Source: Pseudomonadota bacterium
GTDB lineage: Archaea > Thermoplasmatota > SW-10-69-26 > JACQPN01 > JAJPHT01
Assembly (NCBI GenBank): GCA_021325135.1
Contig: JAJPHT010000051.1
Coordinates: forward strand, 1-64,000
Reading direction: 5' to 3'
DNA: 64,000 bases
The first letter of the stretch is position 1. Every line of letters begins with the position of its first letter. The translations under genes and the position numbers were made by a program. Positions 24,174-34,119 of this stretch are shown piece after piece. Below the pieces are notes generated by a model. The model was not told the DNA's origin and ran no database searches. It worked only from the letters and a program-made list of their open reading frames with translations.

Positions 24174-25322
24174 ATGACGAGCCCCGCCGCCCCACGGGAC
24201 ATCGGGCCCGTCCAATACCTCTCCCCAAGCGTCCTCTTCGTCAGCCCCTTCAACGTGCGCTACGGCTTCCCCGTCGAACTCACTGACGAGGACGTCGCCG
24301 AGGTTCGCGCCCACGGCATCCGAACACCCCTGACCACGCGACCCTCCAAGAAAAAGCCTGGACACTACGAAGTCGTCTGCGGGGCCCGCCGCCTCGCTGC
24401 GGCGCAGGCCGCGGGGCTTGAGCGCGTGCCTTGCTCCATCAACGCGACGATGACCGACGAGGAGGCCCTTATCGAGTCGCACAACGAGAACGACAAACGC
24501 AAGGACCCGGACGCCATCCAAACCGCCCTCATCTACAAGAAAATGCTCGCCCAAACCAACGAGCGCGGGGAACGCATCTTCCCCACAAGCGCCGCCCTGG
24601 CCGCACGCCTCCACAAGGCCGAACCCACCATCGCCGACTACATGACAATCCTGACCCTGGCCCCCGAAACCCAGAAGCTCGTCAGCTCGCGCACCATCGG
24701 GTTCAAGGCCGCAGTCCGCCTCGCCTACGGCTTCAAGGAGCGCCCCGAGGACCAAGCGAAGCTCGCCGGCCTCGTCCAGGGCCTGCCCATCGAGGAGCAG
24801 ATCCGGATCGTGGACGCCGTGCGATCTGAACCCTCCCTTCTCAACCTCTCCTCCCACGAGTTCCGAACCTACATCGAAGGAATCCTCAGCGAGTTCACGC
24901 CCGAGGAGCGACGCCTCCTCGCCGTGCTCTACAAGAAGTGCGGCCTCGACTCGTCCGGCATCAAGTGGAGCAAGATGACACGCAAGCAGTACGAGCTTGA
25001 AGTCGTCAGCAAGCAACGCTTCCTGGAGGGCCGTCGAGGCGGCGCCCTTCTCGATCCCCACGTCGCCAGGAACTCAAGGAAGCTTGAGAGGGTCGAGGTC
25101 AAGCTCGCGGATCTTCCGCCAGCGAAACAACTCGACGAACTCGACGCCCAACTCGCCCAACTACTTGAAGAGATGTACGACATCACGCTGACCGTCGTCA
25201 TACAGAATCGGACGATCAGCGTTCCCCTGGCCATGCTCCGCCTCCAGGAAAGCCATTACGAGATGCTCAAGGCCCTCTTGGCAAGCCACATCCTCACTGA
25301 GACCGACGCTACGAGCACATAG
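24174..25322 (+). CDS. ParB/RepB-like nuclease-domain protein
   Basis: The N-terminal ~110 residues are a ParB domain: NVRYGFPVELTDEDVAEVRAHGIRTPL-type sequence (about residues 24-50; shown in part), HYEVVCGARRLAAAQAAGL (about 64-82) and a conserved ESHNENDKRKD box. A helix-turn-helix follows (SAALAARLHKAEPTIADYMT, about 141-160). The C-terminal half is helical and probably mediates dimerisation. ParB-like proteins act in plasmid or virus partition, or as transcription regulators of mobile elements. No parA gene is visible in the window. Confidence 0.75.
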   Translation: MTSPAAPRDIGPVQYLSPSVLFVSPFNVRYGFPVELTDEDVAEVRAHGIRTPLTTRPSKKKPGHYEVVCGARRLAAAQAAGLERVPCSINATMTDEEALIESHNENDKRKDPDAIQTALIYKKMLAQTNERGERIFPTSAALAARLHKAEPTIADYMTILTLAPETQKLVSSRTIGFKAAVRLAYGFKERPEDQAKLAGLVQGLPIEEQIRIVDAVRSEPSLLNLSSHEFRTYIEGILSEFTPEERRLLAVLYKKCGLDSSGIKWSKMTRKQYELEVVSKQRFLEGRRGGALLDPHVARNSRKLERVEVKLADLPPAKQLDELDAQLAQLLEEMYDITLTVVIQNRTISVPLAMLRLQESHYEMLKALLASHILTETDATST

Positions 25323-25361
25323 CGGGACTCGCGCTTCTCCCCGAGATGCACCCGTGACCCT

Positions 25362-25913
25362 TCACCGCGGGACCGAGGTGGCTGGCGAGACGGAGGCAAG
25401 GTAGGGACTCGCACGTTCCAGAAGGACTTCCTTAGTCAAGGGGACCACGATCTCGCGGTGCTTCTTGCCCTCCTTGGCGATCCCCTCGCGGACGCGGTGG
25501 ATGACGTCGGACGCGACGAGGGCATTGCCAGCCACCCACGCGAGGCGGAGGCCGACAGGGCGCGCGCCCTTGCGCTCCTCCAGGATGAAAACCGGCTCCC
25601 CGTGGAGGACGCAATCCGCCAGCGCGACAGCGGCGGCGAAGTCGTCCGCCGCGTCGTAGGCATCCATCACCATGGACAACGGCCCCGCAACCGTCTCGTT
25701 GACCACGACCTCGCGGCCTGCGTACCGGACCCTCGTACGGAGGTTCACGATGCCGGGGGCGTCCTCGGTCGCGCGCCCCTCTCGCAGGAGGAACTTGCCC
25801 AAGGTCTCCAAGGCGAGGGAGGCTGCCGGATCATCCAGGATGAAGGGCCGCTGGCCGAAGCTGTTCACGAAGGCGCGACGGGGCAATCGGGGATAAAGGT
25901 CTGTCTCCACCAA
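25362..25913 (-). CDS. hypothetical protein (183 aa)
   Basis: Unrecognised soluble alpha/beta protein. It contains an internal helical region (DAYDAADDFAAAVALADCVL) and a strand pair with GEPVFILEERKGARPVGLRL. The stop lies 40 bases from the stop of the ParB-like gene (convergent). It is the last accessory-type gene before the high-GC chromosomal part. Confidence 0.5.
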   Translation of the reverse strand: MVETDLYPRLPRRAFVNSFGQRPFILDDPAASLALETLGKFLLREGRATEDAPGIVNLRTRVRYAGREVVVNETVAGPLSMVMDAYDAADDFAAAVALADCVLHGEPVFILEERKGARPVGLRLAWVAGNALVASDVIHRVREGIAKEGKKHREIVVPLTKEVLLERASPYLASVSPATSVPR

Positions 25914-26296
25914 GCTTGAGCCCCATGTGGGCAGGTCTGGCCGCGTTCCGCTTCAGGGAAGCCATCATCGAGGCGACGGCAACCCGGGGTCGTGGCTTCC
26001 GACGCCTCGCGCCTTTTTGGTTGCCCGTCACGGCCCTTGCCGGCTGCAGGTCGCGCGCCGCCCCGCCCAGCCGGGCGTCCCGGCGTCCCGCGGGGACGCG
26101 CGTCGGGATTGCGGAGTTCGGAATCGGCTGAGTCGGGTGGTAGTGACGGCCTGGTGAGCGTCCGGTTCACCGGGCTATGCAGGGCTACCCAAGCCGTGGA
26201 TTTCCACAGAAAAAAGGAGTCGTGAACCGACCCGCAAGGGTTTTCTACGGGTCGGGCAATTCGCTCTTAAGCGCGGGATGGGCTAGCTACTTCGCT
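25914..26296. other. boundary intergenic region with a hairpin
   Basis: About 380 bases with no convincing gene. It marks the change from the accessory region to the higher-GC chromosomal genes. Within it an 8-bp perfect inverted repeat (CCGACCCG at 26227-26234 and CGGGTCGG at 26248-26255) flanks a 13-base loop containing TTTTC, a possible terminator for either side. No tRNA or clear attachment-site repeat was found. Confidence 0.35.
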
Positions 26297-26503
26297 TCAC
26301 TTCTTCCCCAGCACGAACATGCCAGTCTCGGTCTGCATGAGCTGGCGGTCCTTGGGGATCTCGGTGAGCTTCTTCCAGCCCTTCTTGGTGTCGTTGCGGG
26401 AGCCGACGTACATCATGTAGGGGCGCTCCTCGTTCTGGAAGATGGCCTTGTCGGCGGGGAGGCTGGTGAACACCTTGTTGTTCTTGGCGCTGGTCTTGGC
26501 CAT
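26297..26503 (-). CDS. small conserved-looking protein (68 aa)
   Basis: A 68-residue basic protein with Lys-rich N-terminus (KTSAKNNK) and an aromatic segment RPYMMYVGSRND, ending FVLGKK. It reads like a compact folded protein and has no signal peptide. The very long open frame that continues upstream is only the antisense of the ABC transporter genes. A palindromic GCTTAAGC (26558-26565) upstream may be its promoter. Function unknown. Confidence 0.55.
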   Translation of the reverse strand: MAKTSAKNNKVFTSLPADKAIFQNEERPYMMYVGSRNDTKKGWKKLTEIPKDRQLMQTETGMFVLGKK

Positions 26504-26683
26504 GGGACGGTCACTCTCTCCCCCGAGGGGGAACGGAGGCGTAAGCCGGCGCTCCAGGCTTAAGCCCAGCCGGTCCAACCCGGCGGGCCTTCCCTTGTTT
26601 CGGGTGGAAGGCCCCTTCCTGGCCGCGGCGTTTCGGGGGGTTTTTCCCTGGCTGGCGGCGTTGGGGGCGGGCAGGTCGTCCCG

Positions 26684-27520
26684 ATGACTCGACGCCGGAG
26701 CCTCTTCACCCTCGTCCTTCTTGCGGTCCTCGTCCTGGCGGGCTGCGCGACGAACAACACGGGCGGGACGCCCTCCACGTCCACCCCGTCCGGCTCGACG
26801 CCGGCCGCCAGCACGCCCGCGGGCACGACGCCCACCTCGCCGACGCTCACCATCAGGAGCATCAAGGTGGGCACCGAGGCGGACTACCCGCCCTTCGAGG
26901 ACACGACGCCGGATGGCAAGATCGTGGGCTTCGACATCGACCTCATGACGGAGATCGGAAACCGGACGGGCATCAACGTGAGCTATCAGAACGCGCAGTT
27001 CACGGCCATCATCCCCTCCATCCAGAGCGGGCAGTTCGACGCGGGCATCAGCGCGTTCACCATCACCGACGAGCGCAAGCAGCAGGTGGACTTCTCGGTG
27101 TCGTACTACGACAACTCGCTCATGGTGGGCGTGCGCTCCGGCAGCGCGGACATCAACAAGCCCGAGGACCTCCAGGCGCACAAGGTCTGCACGCAGACCG
27201 GCACGACGTCCTACGACTACCTGGTGGCGCACGGGCAGAAGAACGAGTCGATGCTGCTGGAGGACCACTTCCCCGACTGCGTGCCGGCGCTGGAGCGCGG
27301 CGACGTGGACGCGATGATGATCGACCGCGCCGTTGTGCGCACGCTCATCACGAGCTCCAACGGGCAGCTCAAGAAGGCCTTCGAGGTCCCCACGGAGGAG
27401 CAGTTCGGCATCGCCATCGCGAAGGGCAAGCCCGAGCTGCTGACCGCCATCAACGGCGCGCTGGTGTCCATGAAGCAGGACGGGACGCTCCAGACCCTCG
27501 CCGACAAGTGGCAGGTGTAG
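26684..27520 (+). CDS. amino-acid ABC transporter substrate-binding lipoprotein
   Basis: A lipobox LAGC (Cys21) follows a hydrophobic signal segment, then a Thr/Ser/Pro/Gly linker of about 30 residues typical of archaeal binding proteins. The mature domain is a family-3 solute-binding protein: VGTEADYPPFEDTTPDGKIVGFDIDL-type start, QNAQFTAIIPSIQSGQFDAG, and ALERGDVDAMMIDR. It should capture a polar amino acid outside the membrane and pass it to the permease encoded 6 bases downstream. Confidence 0.9.
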   Translation: MTRRRSLFTLVLLAVLVLAGCATNNTGGTPSTSTPSGSTPAASTPAGTTPTSPTLTIRSIKVGTEADYPPFEDTTPDGKIVGFDIDLMTEIGNRTGINVSYQNAQFTAIIPSIQSGQFDAGISAFTITDERKQQVDFSVSYYDNSLMVGVRSGSADINKPEDLQAHKVCTQTGTTSYDYLVAHGQKNESMLLEDHFPDCVPALERGDVDAMMIDRAVVRTLITSSNGQLKKAFEVPTEEQFGIAIAKGKPELLTAINGALVSMKQDGTLQTLADKWQV

Positions 27521-27526
27521 GCGCCC

Positions 27527-28824
27527 ATGCGCCGCGGCCGCGCGAGCCTCGTCCTCCTCGCGGCGCTCCTCGCGGCGCCGCCGCTGGCGGGCGCGCAGCG
27601 CGACGCGCCGCTGGCCTACTTCACCCTGGACCAGGCGAAGGTCGGCACGGGGGAGAAGGTCCTCGCGGACGCCTCCGAGTCCATCGCGTCCTCCGGCGCC
27701 CGCATCGCGGAGTACGCGTGGCGCTGGGACGAGGGCGCGGCCTACGTCGCGGGCAACCTCACCGAGCCGCACGCGTACTCCCAGGGCGGGCTGCACGTCG
27801 TGGGCCTGCGCGTGACGGACAGCGCCGGGCGCGTCGCGTTCGTGAACCAGACGCTCCTCGTCATCGGCGCGCGCCCCGAGGCCAACTTCATCATCGCGCG
27901 GCAGGAGCCGCAGAACGGCGGGCTCCTCATCGTCGTGAACGCGACGTTCAGCCAGCCCAGCCGCGGCGCCACGCGCATCGTCTCCTACGAGTGGGACTGG
28001 GGCGAGCCCGGAGGACCCGGCTTCGTCCCGGGCAACGTGACCGAGACGCACGTCTTCGCCGTCGCCTCCGCCTACGACGTGCGGCTGCGCGTGACCGACG
28101 ACCAGGGGCGCAACGACACGTTCCTGGAGCCCGTCGTCGTGAAGTCGACGTTCCTCACGCGCCTCCTGGAGGTGTGGGGCATCCGCGACGCGTTCCTGCG
28201 CGGCGCAACCTTCACGGTGGAATTGGCCGTCGTGACGACGATCCTGGGCTTCGTGCTCGCCGTCGTGCTCGCCCTCATGCGCGTGAGCCGATGGCGCATC
28301 CTGCGCTGGCCTGCCGCCGCGTACATCGAGGTCATCCGCGGCACGCCGCTGCTCGTCCAGATCCTCATCGCGTGGCTCGTGCTCCCCTTCGTGGGCCTGA
28401 AGCTCCCCATCCTCATCGCCGGCGGGCTCGCGCTCACGGTGAACACCAGCGCGTACCAGGCGGAGGCGATGCGCGCCGGCATCCAGGCCATCCCCACGGG
28501 GCAGATGGAGGCCAGCATCAGCCTGGGCATGACGTACCTCCAGGCGATGCGCCACATCATCGTGCCCCAGGCGTTCCGCCTCGCCATCCCGCCCCTGGGC
28601 AACGAGTTCGTGACGCTCCTCAAGGACACCTCCCTCGTCTCGGTCATCGGCGTCGTGGAGCTGACGCAGGTCGCGCGCATCTTCTCCGCGCAGACGTTCA
28701 TCGTGCTGGAGGCGTTCCTGGGCGTCGCGCTGATCTACTTCGTCATGACGTACTCCATCACCACCGCGCTTCGCTATCTTGAGCGCCGCCTCGCGATCCC
28801 GGGGCTCGGGCTGGGGGCCGCGCC

Positions 28825-28828
<4 letters not shown>
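27527..28828 (+). CDS. PKD-domain/amino-acid ABC permease fusion
   Basis: After a signal peptide ([15 protein letters not shown]) come two PKD-type beta-sandwich domains (about residues 28-112 and 115-205) with YAWRWDEG and YEWDWGEP cores and [13 protein letters not shown] ends. The rest is a HisM/GlnP-type permease with several membrane helices; the EAA loop [18 protein letters not shown] lies near residue 328. PKD domains on a permease are unusual and would project outside, perhaps holding the binding protein. The stop overlaps the GTG of the ATPase gene. Confidence 0.85.
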
Positions 28829-29559
<731 letters not shown>

Positions 29560-29605
29560 GGATGACGCGGGAAGGTTCATGGGAAGGAGGGGTCTCGCAC
29601 CCCTG

Positions 29606-30073
29606 ATGAGCCGCCCCTTGCGCGTCGGCGAGGAAGCGCCCCCGTTCCGCGCGCCCGACGCCACGGGCCGCACGTGGACGCTGGACGACCTGCGGGGCCG
29701 CGCGTTCGTCCTCTACTTCTACCCCAAGGACGAGACGCCGGGCTGCATCGTGGAGGCGTGCGCGTACCGCGACGCGTGGGAGGATTTCCAGGACGCGCGC
29801 GTGCTCGTCATCGGCGTCTCGCGCGACGACCTGGAGAGCCACCGCCGCTTCGTGGAGCACCGCAAGCTCCCCTTTGCGCTCCTCTCCGACGGCAGCGGCC
29901 GCATGCACGACGACTACGGCGCCACCATGCTCGGCGGCCTCCCCCGCCGCGTGAGCTACCTCGTGGGCCCCGACGGGCGCGTGGCGGCCGCGTTCGACTC
30001 GCACCTGAGGCCCGAGGCGCACGCCATGAAGATGCTGGCCGCGGCGCGCGAGCTTGGGTACGCGCGGGCGTGA
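29606..30073 (+). CDS. thioredoxin-dependent peroxiredoxin (BCP type)
   Basis: AhpC/TSA-fold peroxidase with YFYPKDETPGC (peroxidatic Cys47) and Cys52 five residues later, the spacing of many bacterioferritin-comigratory-protein-type enzymes, and VSRDDLESHRRFVE downstream. It reduces H2O2 or organic peroxides in the cytoplasm. ATG 29606 is preferred over an upstream GTG/ATG at 29579, because the family starts a few residues before VGEEAPPF. Confidence 0.88.
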   Translation: MSRPLRVGEEAPPFRAPDATGRTWTLDDLRGRAFVLYFYPKDETPGCIVEACAYRDAWEDFQDARVLVIGVSRDDLESHRRFVEHRKLPFALLSDGSGRMHDDYGATMLGGLPRRVSYLVGPDGRVAAAFDSHLRPEAHAMKMLAAARELGYARA

Positions 30074-30080
30074 CGGCTCC

Positions 30081-30177
30081 CACCGCCTCCGGCGGGGAAA
30101 CCCGCGAATCTCCGAATCTCAGAATCACCGTCGGAGATTCGGCGATTCGGAGATTCGTGGATCCCCCCGCCGGAGGC
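30081..30177. repeat. nested palindromic repeat, family A copy 1
   Basis: The outer arms CCGCCTCCGGCGGGG (30081-30095) and CCCCGCCGGAGGCGG (30163-30177) are perfect inverted repeats. Inside, CGAATCTCCGAATC (30103-30116) pairs with GATTCGGAGATTCG (30142-30155). The inner part is nearly identical, in inverted orientation, to the copy at 60,829-60,873. It lies between the convergent peroxiredoxin and polymerase genes, so it may terminate both transcripts. Confidence 0.75.
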
Positions 30178-30180
30178 GGC

Positions 30181-32391
30181 TCAAGAGAAGTCGAACAGCT
30201 TGACCTGCTTGGTCGGGCGCCAATCGATGTCAAGGCGATCGAGCACCGTCTCGATGAGCCCCTTGTAGTATTCCTTGTCGAGGCGCTTGAAGGCCTCCTC
30301 GGTGGGGGGCTCGTAGCCCTGGCTCGTCTTGACGTACTCCAATTGCTCGCCCTTCTTGATCTCGCGGCCGTACTTCTCCTGGTACTTGCGCGCGACCTGG
30401 GCGCCCACGGCGTTCTCGGCCGCATAGTCCGAGAGCGACTTCCCCAGGCGCACGCGCATGACGAAGTCCTCGTTGGGATACTGCGCGAGGTCGAACGCGG
30501 CGCGGCCCACGGTCTTGGGGTCGGCGCGGCGCGTGAGGAGCGCGTCGGAGACGGCGGCCAGCGTCTTGTCGAACACGCCGCACTGCGAGGAGGCCTTGAA
30601 CGCGACGCCGTGCTTCTCGATGCGGCCGTCGTGGTGGAGAAGAAGGTACGACTTCCGCTCGTGGAAGTAGCCCGCCTTGTACGCGTCCATCTCCAGGCGC
30701 ATGAAGTTCTCGCCGCCCAGCTCGTGGGAGACGAACCCTTCGACGACGCGGTTGATGCCCTCGACGTCGATGGGCTTCGCGGTGTAGATGCCGTCGGTGT
30801 CCGTCTCGACCTTGCCGTCCCCGATGAACTCCTCGCACACGCGGATGAGCCGGCGCGCGACGCCCACGATGGCGACGGCCACTGGGAGCGAGCCGTAGCG
30901 GGAGAAGCCGCTGGCCATGTTGCCGTAGATGGAGTTGAGGACGACCTTGATGACGTTCTGCTGGGCGACGAGGCGGTCGCGCTCGTCGGGGTCCGTCGTC
31001 TCCTTGGCCTTCTTCTTCAGCTCCAGGCGCAGCTTCAGGAGGCGCCGCATCTCCAGCGCCATGGGGCTGACGCCATCGACCTCCACGAGGAGGTTCACGC
31101 CGCGGCTCTCGTCGGGGATGCTGTAGATGCGCTTCGCGCCGTCGCGCCGGCTGCTGAGCGACTTGGTCAACTCCTCGGTGCCGATGAAGCGCGTGTTGTC
31201 CGCGCCGCAGCCCAGGGAGACCATGATGCTGGGGTACATCGACGAGAAGTCGACCTTCCAGAGCGGCTCGAAGAGGCCGCGCTGGTAGATCTCCACGATG
31301 CCACCCACGAAGGCGACGCCGCCGGTCTGGCCGAAGAGGTCCTTGTAGCGCTCCTCGTTGGTGCCGTCGCTCACGATGCGCGGGCTCGCGTTCTTGAAGA
31401 CGCGCCCCTGGAGGATGTTGGTGTGGAAGATGCTCGTGCTGCGGAGGACCACGTTGAGGGGCGCGCCGTAGAACTCCGCCAGCGCGATGAAGTTCCTCCA
31501 GTAGATGCGCGCCAGGTTGCGCGTGAGCCGCACGTCGTTCTTGTTGTAGTCCGCGAGGCGCTGCGTGCCCACGAGGCTGCGCGTGTCCGTCATGTCCTCC
31601 TTGACGACGGGGAACTTCATCCAGGCCGCGACGGTCTTCAGCTTGAGGTCCTTGATGCCGTGGAGCGTCTGGTCCAGCTTGACGCTGGTGAAGACGTCGT
31701 ACACCAGGCGGCCGTCGAGGACGATCTCGTCCTCCTCCTCGTCGGGCGTGCGGTTGCCGCGCCCCAGGCGGCTCGCCTGCATGCCGTTCTGCTTGAGGCG
31801 CTTGATGATCATGGGCAGGTCGTAGCCCGTGACGTTGTAGCCCACCAGCACGTCGGGGTCGTGCTTCTTGATGGCCGCGAGGAACGCCTCCAGGATGGGG
31901 ACGTCCGACTTGCCGTCGCCCAGCGCGACCTCCGGCTCCAGGTCGTCCACGGTCCAGCCGATGGCGATGAGCGGGTCCTTCTCCGTGGGGAAGCCGCTCC
32001 CGGAGGTCAATTGCTCGATGTCGATGAACATGAGGCGCGGCTCGCGGCCCAGGGGGAAGCGGCGGAAGAAGTCGGGCTCGTCCATGAGGACGCGCTCGAC
32101 GTAGGGGTTGTGGTTGTCCGCCATCTCCAGCGGCTTCTCCTCGCGGTTCATGTCGGCGACGCCGCGCACCGTGGGGAAGTCGTACTGGTACCACGTCTCG
32201 GGCTTCAGCGACGAGACGGGCTTGAGCGTCACCTCGCGGACGTTCGCGGCATTGGGCACGTCGCGGCGGCGCTTCGAGAAGCAGTAGGGAAGGAAGGGCG
32301 CAGGCACGCGCTCCAGCCCGTTGGCCGCCCAGACGTCGACCTGCTGGCGGTCGTTGACGATGCTGCGGTAGGCCGCGAGCGGGACTTGCAC
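30181..32391 (-). CDS. polB: family-B DNA polymerase (PolB)
   Basis: A 736-residue replicative-type polymerase. The 3'-5' exonuclease motifs are intact: D124-I-E126 (Exo I), N186...Y190-D191 (Exo II) and Y282-x3-D286 (Exo III). Polymerase motifs follow: A, DFSSMYPSIM (about 381-390); B, KVVLNSIYG (about 482-490); C, DTDG (531-534). The last residues QVKLFDFS form a PIP-box-like tail for the sliding clamp. No intein is present. It is on the minus strand behind a 51-residue zinc-finger gene. Confidence 0.93.
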   Translation of the reverse strand: MQVPLAAYRSIVNDRQQVDVWAANGLERVPAPFLPYCFSKRRRDVPNAANVREVTLKPVSSLKPETWYQYDFPTVRGVADMNREEKPLEMADNHNPYVERVLMDEPDFFRRFPLGREPRLMFIDIEQLTSGSGFPTEKDPLIAIGWTVDDLEPEVALGDGKSDVPILEAFLAAIKKHDPDVLVGYNVTGYDLPMIIKRLKQNGMQASRLGRGNRTPDEEEDEIVLDGRLVYDVFTSVKLDQTLHGIKDLKLKTVAAWMKFPVVKEDMTDTRSLVGTQRLADYNKNDVRLTRNLARIYWRNFIALAEFYGAPLNVVLRSTSIFHTNILQGRVFKNASPRIVSDGTNEERYKDLFGQTGGVAFVGGIVEIYQRGLFEPLWKVDFSSMYPSIMVSLGCGADNTRFIGTEELTKSLSSRRDGAKRIYSIPDESRGVNLLVEVDGVSPMALEMRRLLKLRLELKKKAKETTDPDERDRLVAQQNVIKVVLNSIYGNMASGFSRYGSLPVAVAIVGVARRLIRVCEEFIGDGKVETDTDGIYTAKPIDVEGINRVVEGFVSHELGGENFMRLEMDAYKAGYFHERKSYLLLHHDGRIEKHGVAFKASSQCGVFDKTLAAVSDALLTRRADPKTVGRAAFDLAQYPNEDFVMRVRLGKSLSDYAAENAVGAQVARKYQEKYGREIKKGEQLEYVKTSQGYEPPTEEAFKRLDKEYYKGLIETVLDRLDIDWRPTKQVKLFDFS

Positions 32392-32428
32392 GGATCGCCC
32401 AGCGTGGGCTTCGCCCTAAAGCGTTCCG

Positions 32429-32584
32429 TCAGATGGTGTTGCCGCGGATGGTGGCCGTCAGCCGGCTCACGCCGCAGATGGGGCAGGAGACGCGGGCGCC
32501 ACCGGACACGCGGTCCCAGGTCACGGGAAGCTCGCGGGGGCCGCCCTGGCGGCAGGCGTGGTGGTAGTGGACCGCGTGGGTCAT
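32429..32584 (-). CDS. small protein with one CxxC (51 aa)
   Basis: A 51-residue frame just upstream of polB on the same strand, with a His-rich N-terminus (HAVHYHHAC) and a CPIC pair near residue 34. The His/Cys set could bind one zinc. The frame is open further upstream, but ATG 32584 matches the start of good coding character. The 37-base gap to polB suggests co-transcription. Confidence 0.5.
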   Translation of the reverse strand: MTHAVHYHHACRQGGPRELPVTWDRVSGGARVSCPICGVSRLTATIRGNTI

Positions 32585-32681
32585 GCAACCTGGCCTCGGC
32601 GCGTCGGCGGATATGAAGCTTCGGAAAGCGGCGTTGGGGACCCCCGCAATCCCCAAGGGGGCATGCGCGGGTGAAACCCTC

Positions 32682-32885
32682 ATGCCCGCGAAGACGCCCG
32701 CCCCGCCCACGCCCCCCGACCTCGCCGCGGCGCTGGCGGAGCGCCCCGAGGCCCGGGAGCGCTGGGAGCGCCTGCCCCCGTCGCACCGGCGCGAGCACCT
32801 GCGCTACGTGGACGAGGCGAAGCGGCCCGAGACGCGGGCGCGCCGCATCGCGAAGACCGTCGAGGACCTCGCGGCCAAAGCTTGA
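32682..32885 (+). CDS. YdeI/OmdA C-terminal-domain-like protein (67 aa)
   Basis: The pattern LAAALAERPEARERWERLPPS followed by HRREHLRYVDEAKRPETR and RRIAKTVEDL is that of the bacteriocin-protection YdeI/OmpD-associated C-terminal helical domain (first run shown slightly shortened elsewhere). At 67 residues the protein is only this domain. Function in archaea is unknown. ATG 32682 is the likely start; the upstream in-frame extension lacks coding character. Confidence 0.65.
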   Translation: MPAKTPAPPTPPDLAAALAERPEARERWERLPPSHRREHLRYVDEAKRPETRARRIAKTVEDLAAKA

Positions 32886-32921
32886 AGAACGGAACCCCCG
32901 CTTGCCCGCCGGGACACCCCC

Positions 32922-33320
32922 ATGGCCGGCGCGACGAAGATCCCCGACAACCTCCGCTACACCGAGGACCACGAGTGGGTCGAGGTCCACGGGAGCCGCG
33001 TCAAGGTGGGCATCACGGACTACGCGCAGGAGGCGCTCACGGACGTCGTGTACGTGGAGCTTCCCGACGTGGGCGAGGAGTTCGGCCACCACGACTCCAT
33101 GGGCGTCGTCGAGTCGGTGAAGTCGGTGAACGACATCTTCGCGCCCCTGGCCGGCAAGGTCGTCGAGGTCAACGGCGCGCTGGACGACGAGCCCGAGCTC
33201 ATGAACCAGGACCCCTACGGCAAGGGCTGGTTCTGCGTCATCGAGGTGGCGGACAAAGCGGGCCTCGCGAGCCTCATGGACGCGGCGGCGTACCGCAAGT
33301 TCCTGGAGACCGCGCACTAG
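32922..33320 (+). CDS. gcvH: glycine cleavage system H protein
   Basis: It carries the H-protein core: YTEDHEWVEV near the N-terminus, VGITDYAQEALTDVVYVELP, and the lipoylation loop ESVKSVND with the lipoyl-Lys at residue 67. Length (132) is normal. It shuttles the aminomethyl group among the glycine cleavage enzymes; none of the P, T or L genes is in the window. Its stop overlaps the stop of the convergent membrane-protein gene by 4 bases. Confidence 0.93.
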   Translation: MAGATKIPDNLRYTEDHEWVEVHGSRVKVGITDYAQEALTDVVYVELPDVGEEFGHHDSMGVVESVKSVNDIFAPLAGKVVEVNGALDDEPELMNQDPYGKGWFCVIEVADKAGLASLMDAAAYRKFLETAH

Positions 33321-34015
33321 GGCCTCAGGTCCTCGCGCCGGAAGAGGCGCCGCGGGGCTTCGCTCTTCGGCCGCTCGGCCACCTTGTCCTGGCCGTGCTT
33401 GCGGCCGTATGCCGTCGCGAAGGCGACGGAGACCGCGCCCACGAGCCCACCCGCGGCGTCCATGAGGAGGTCGAGCATCGTGTCGGTGTTGCCGTTCTGC
33501 TCCTGCGTGTGGAAGAACGTGTCCATGCCGAACTCCAGGATCTCCCAGAGGGCGCCCAGGGCGAGCACCATGGAGAAGCAGTAGATGGCGACCTCCACGG
33601 GCGTCACGCGGCGCCACTGCCAGATCCAGTCCACGGACTGCGAGAGCGCGAAGAGCACGAACGCGAGGGCGAGGGGCTCCGCGAAGTGCAGCGCCTTGTC
33701 GTACCACGCGAACTGCGCGTAGAAGCCCAGCGCGTGCCCCATGACGTGGAGCAGGAAGAGCGCCAGCACGGTCGCCTCGGCGGCCTTCAGCGTGCGGGGG
33801 CGCCGCGTCGGGACGAAGGCGAAGCCCAGGCTGCACGCGAGGCCCAGGAGCGCGGAGACGACCAGCAGCGGGCGCGTCGTGTAGCGCGGCGTCACCACGA
33901 GGCTGTAGGCGGCGAGGCAGGCGAGGAGCCCCCTCAGGAGCCACACGACGATGGCCTCGGGGAAGCCCGCCTCGGGCGTCAGCGCCGCGCGCCAAGGGCT
34001 TGGTCGCCAATCCAT
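33317..34015 (-). CDS. DUF2238/YjdF-like membrane protein
   Basis: About six membrane helices. The family signature is clear: WYDKALHFAEPLALAFVLF, VDWIWQWRRVTPVEVAIYC, then ALWEILEFGMDTFF and the acidic loop TDTMLDLLMDAAGG. Function unknown. ATG 34015 is preferred; an upstream in-frame start at 34093 would add a basic, non-conserved tail. Confidence 0.75.
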   Translation of the reverse strand: MDWRPSPWRAALTPEAGFPEAIVVWLLRGLLACLAAYSLVVTPRYTTRPLLVVSALLGLACSLGFAFVPTRRPRTLKAAEATVLALFLLHVMGHALGFYAQFAWYDKALHFAEPLALAFVLFALSQSVDWIWQWRRVTPVEVAIYCFSMVLALGALWEILEFGMDTFFHTQEQNGNTDTMLDLLMDAAGGLVGAVSVAFATAYGRKHGQDKVAERPKSEAPRRLFRREDLRP

Positions 34016-34119
34016 AGGCCCAGGCTGGCTGCGCACGGCTTTGGCCTTCCCGCGGGCTCGTCGATCCTTCCAGCCCTGATCCACGAGCCTCAAGGCGCCT
34101 CCGCCCCTCGGTTCGAGCC

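Noticed and set aside
29674-32616. A 980-codon open frame opposite polB
   Set aside because: It is the antisense shadow of the polymerase gene, whose exonuclease and polymerase motifs are all intact; the shadow protein is repetitive Val/Leu/Arg/His without domains.
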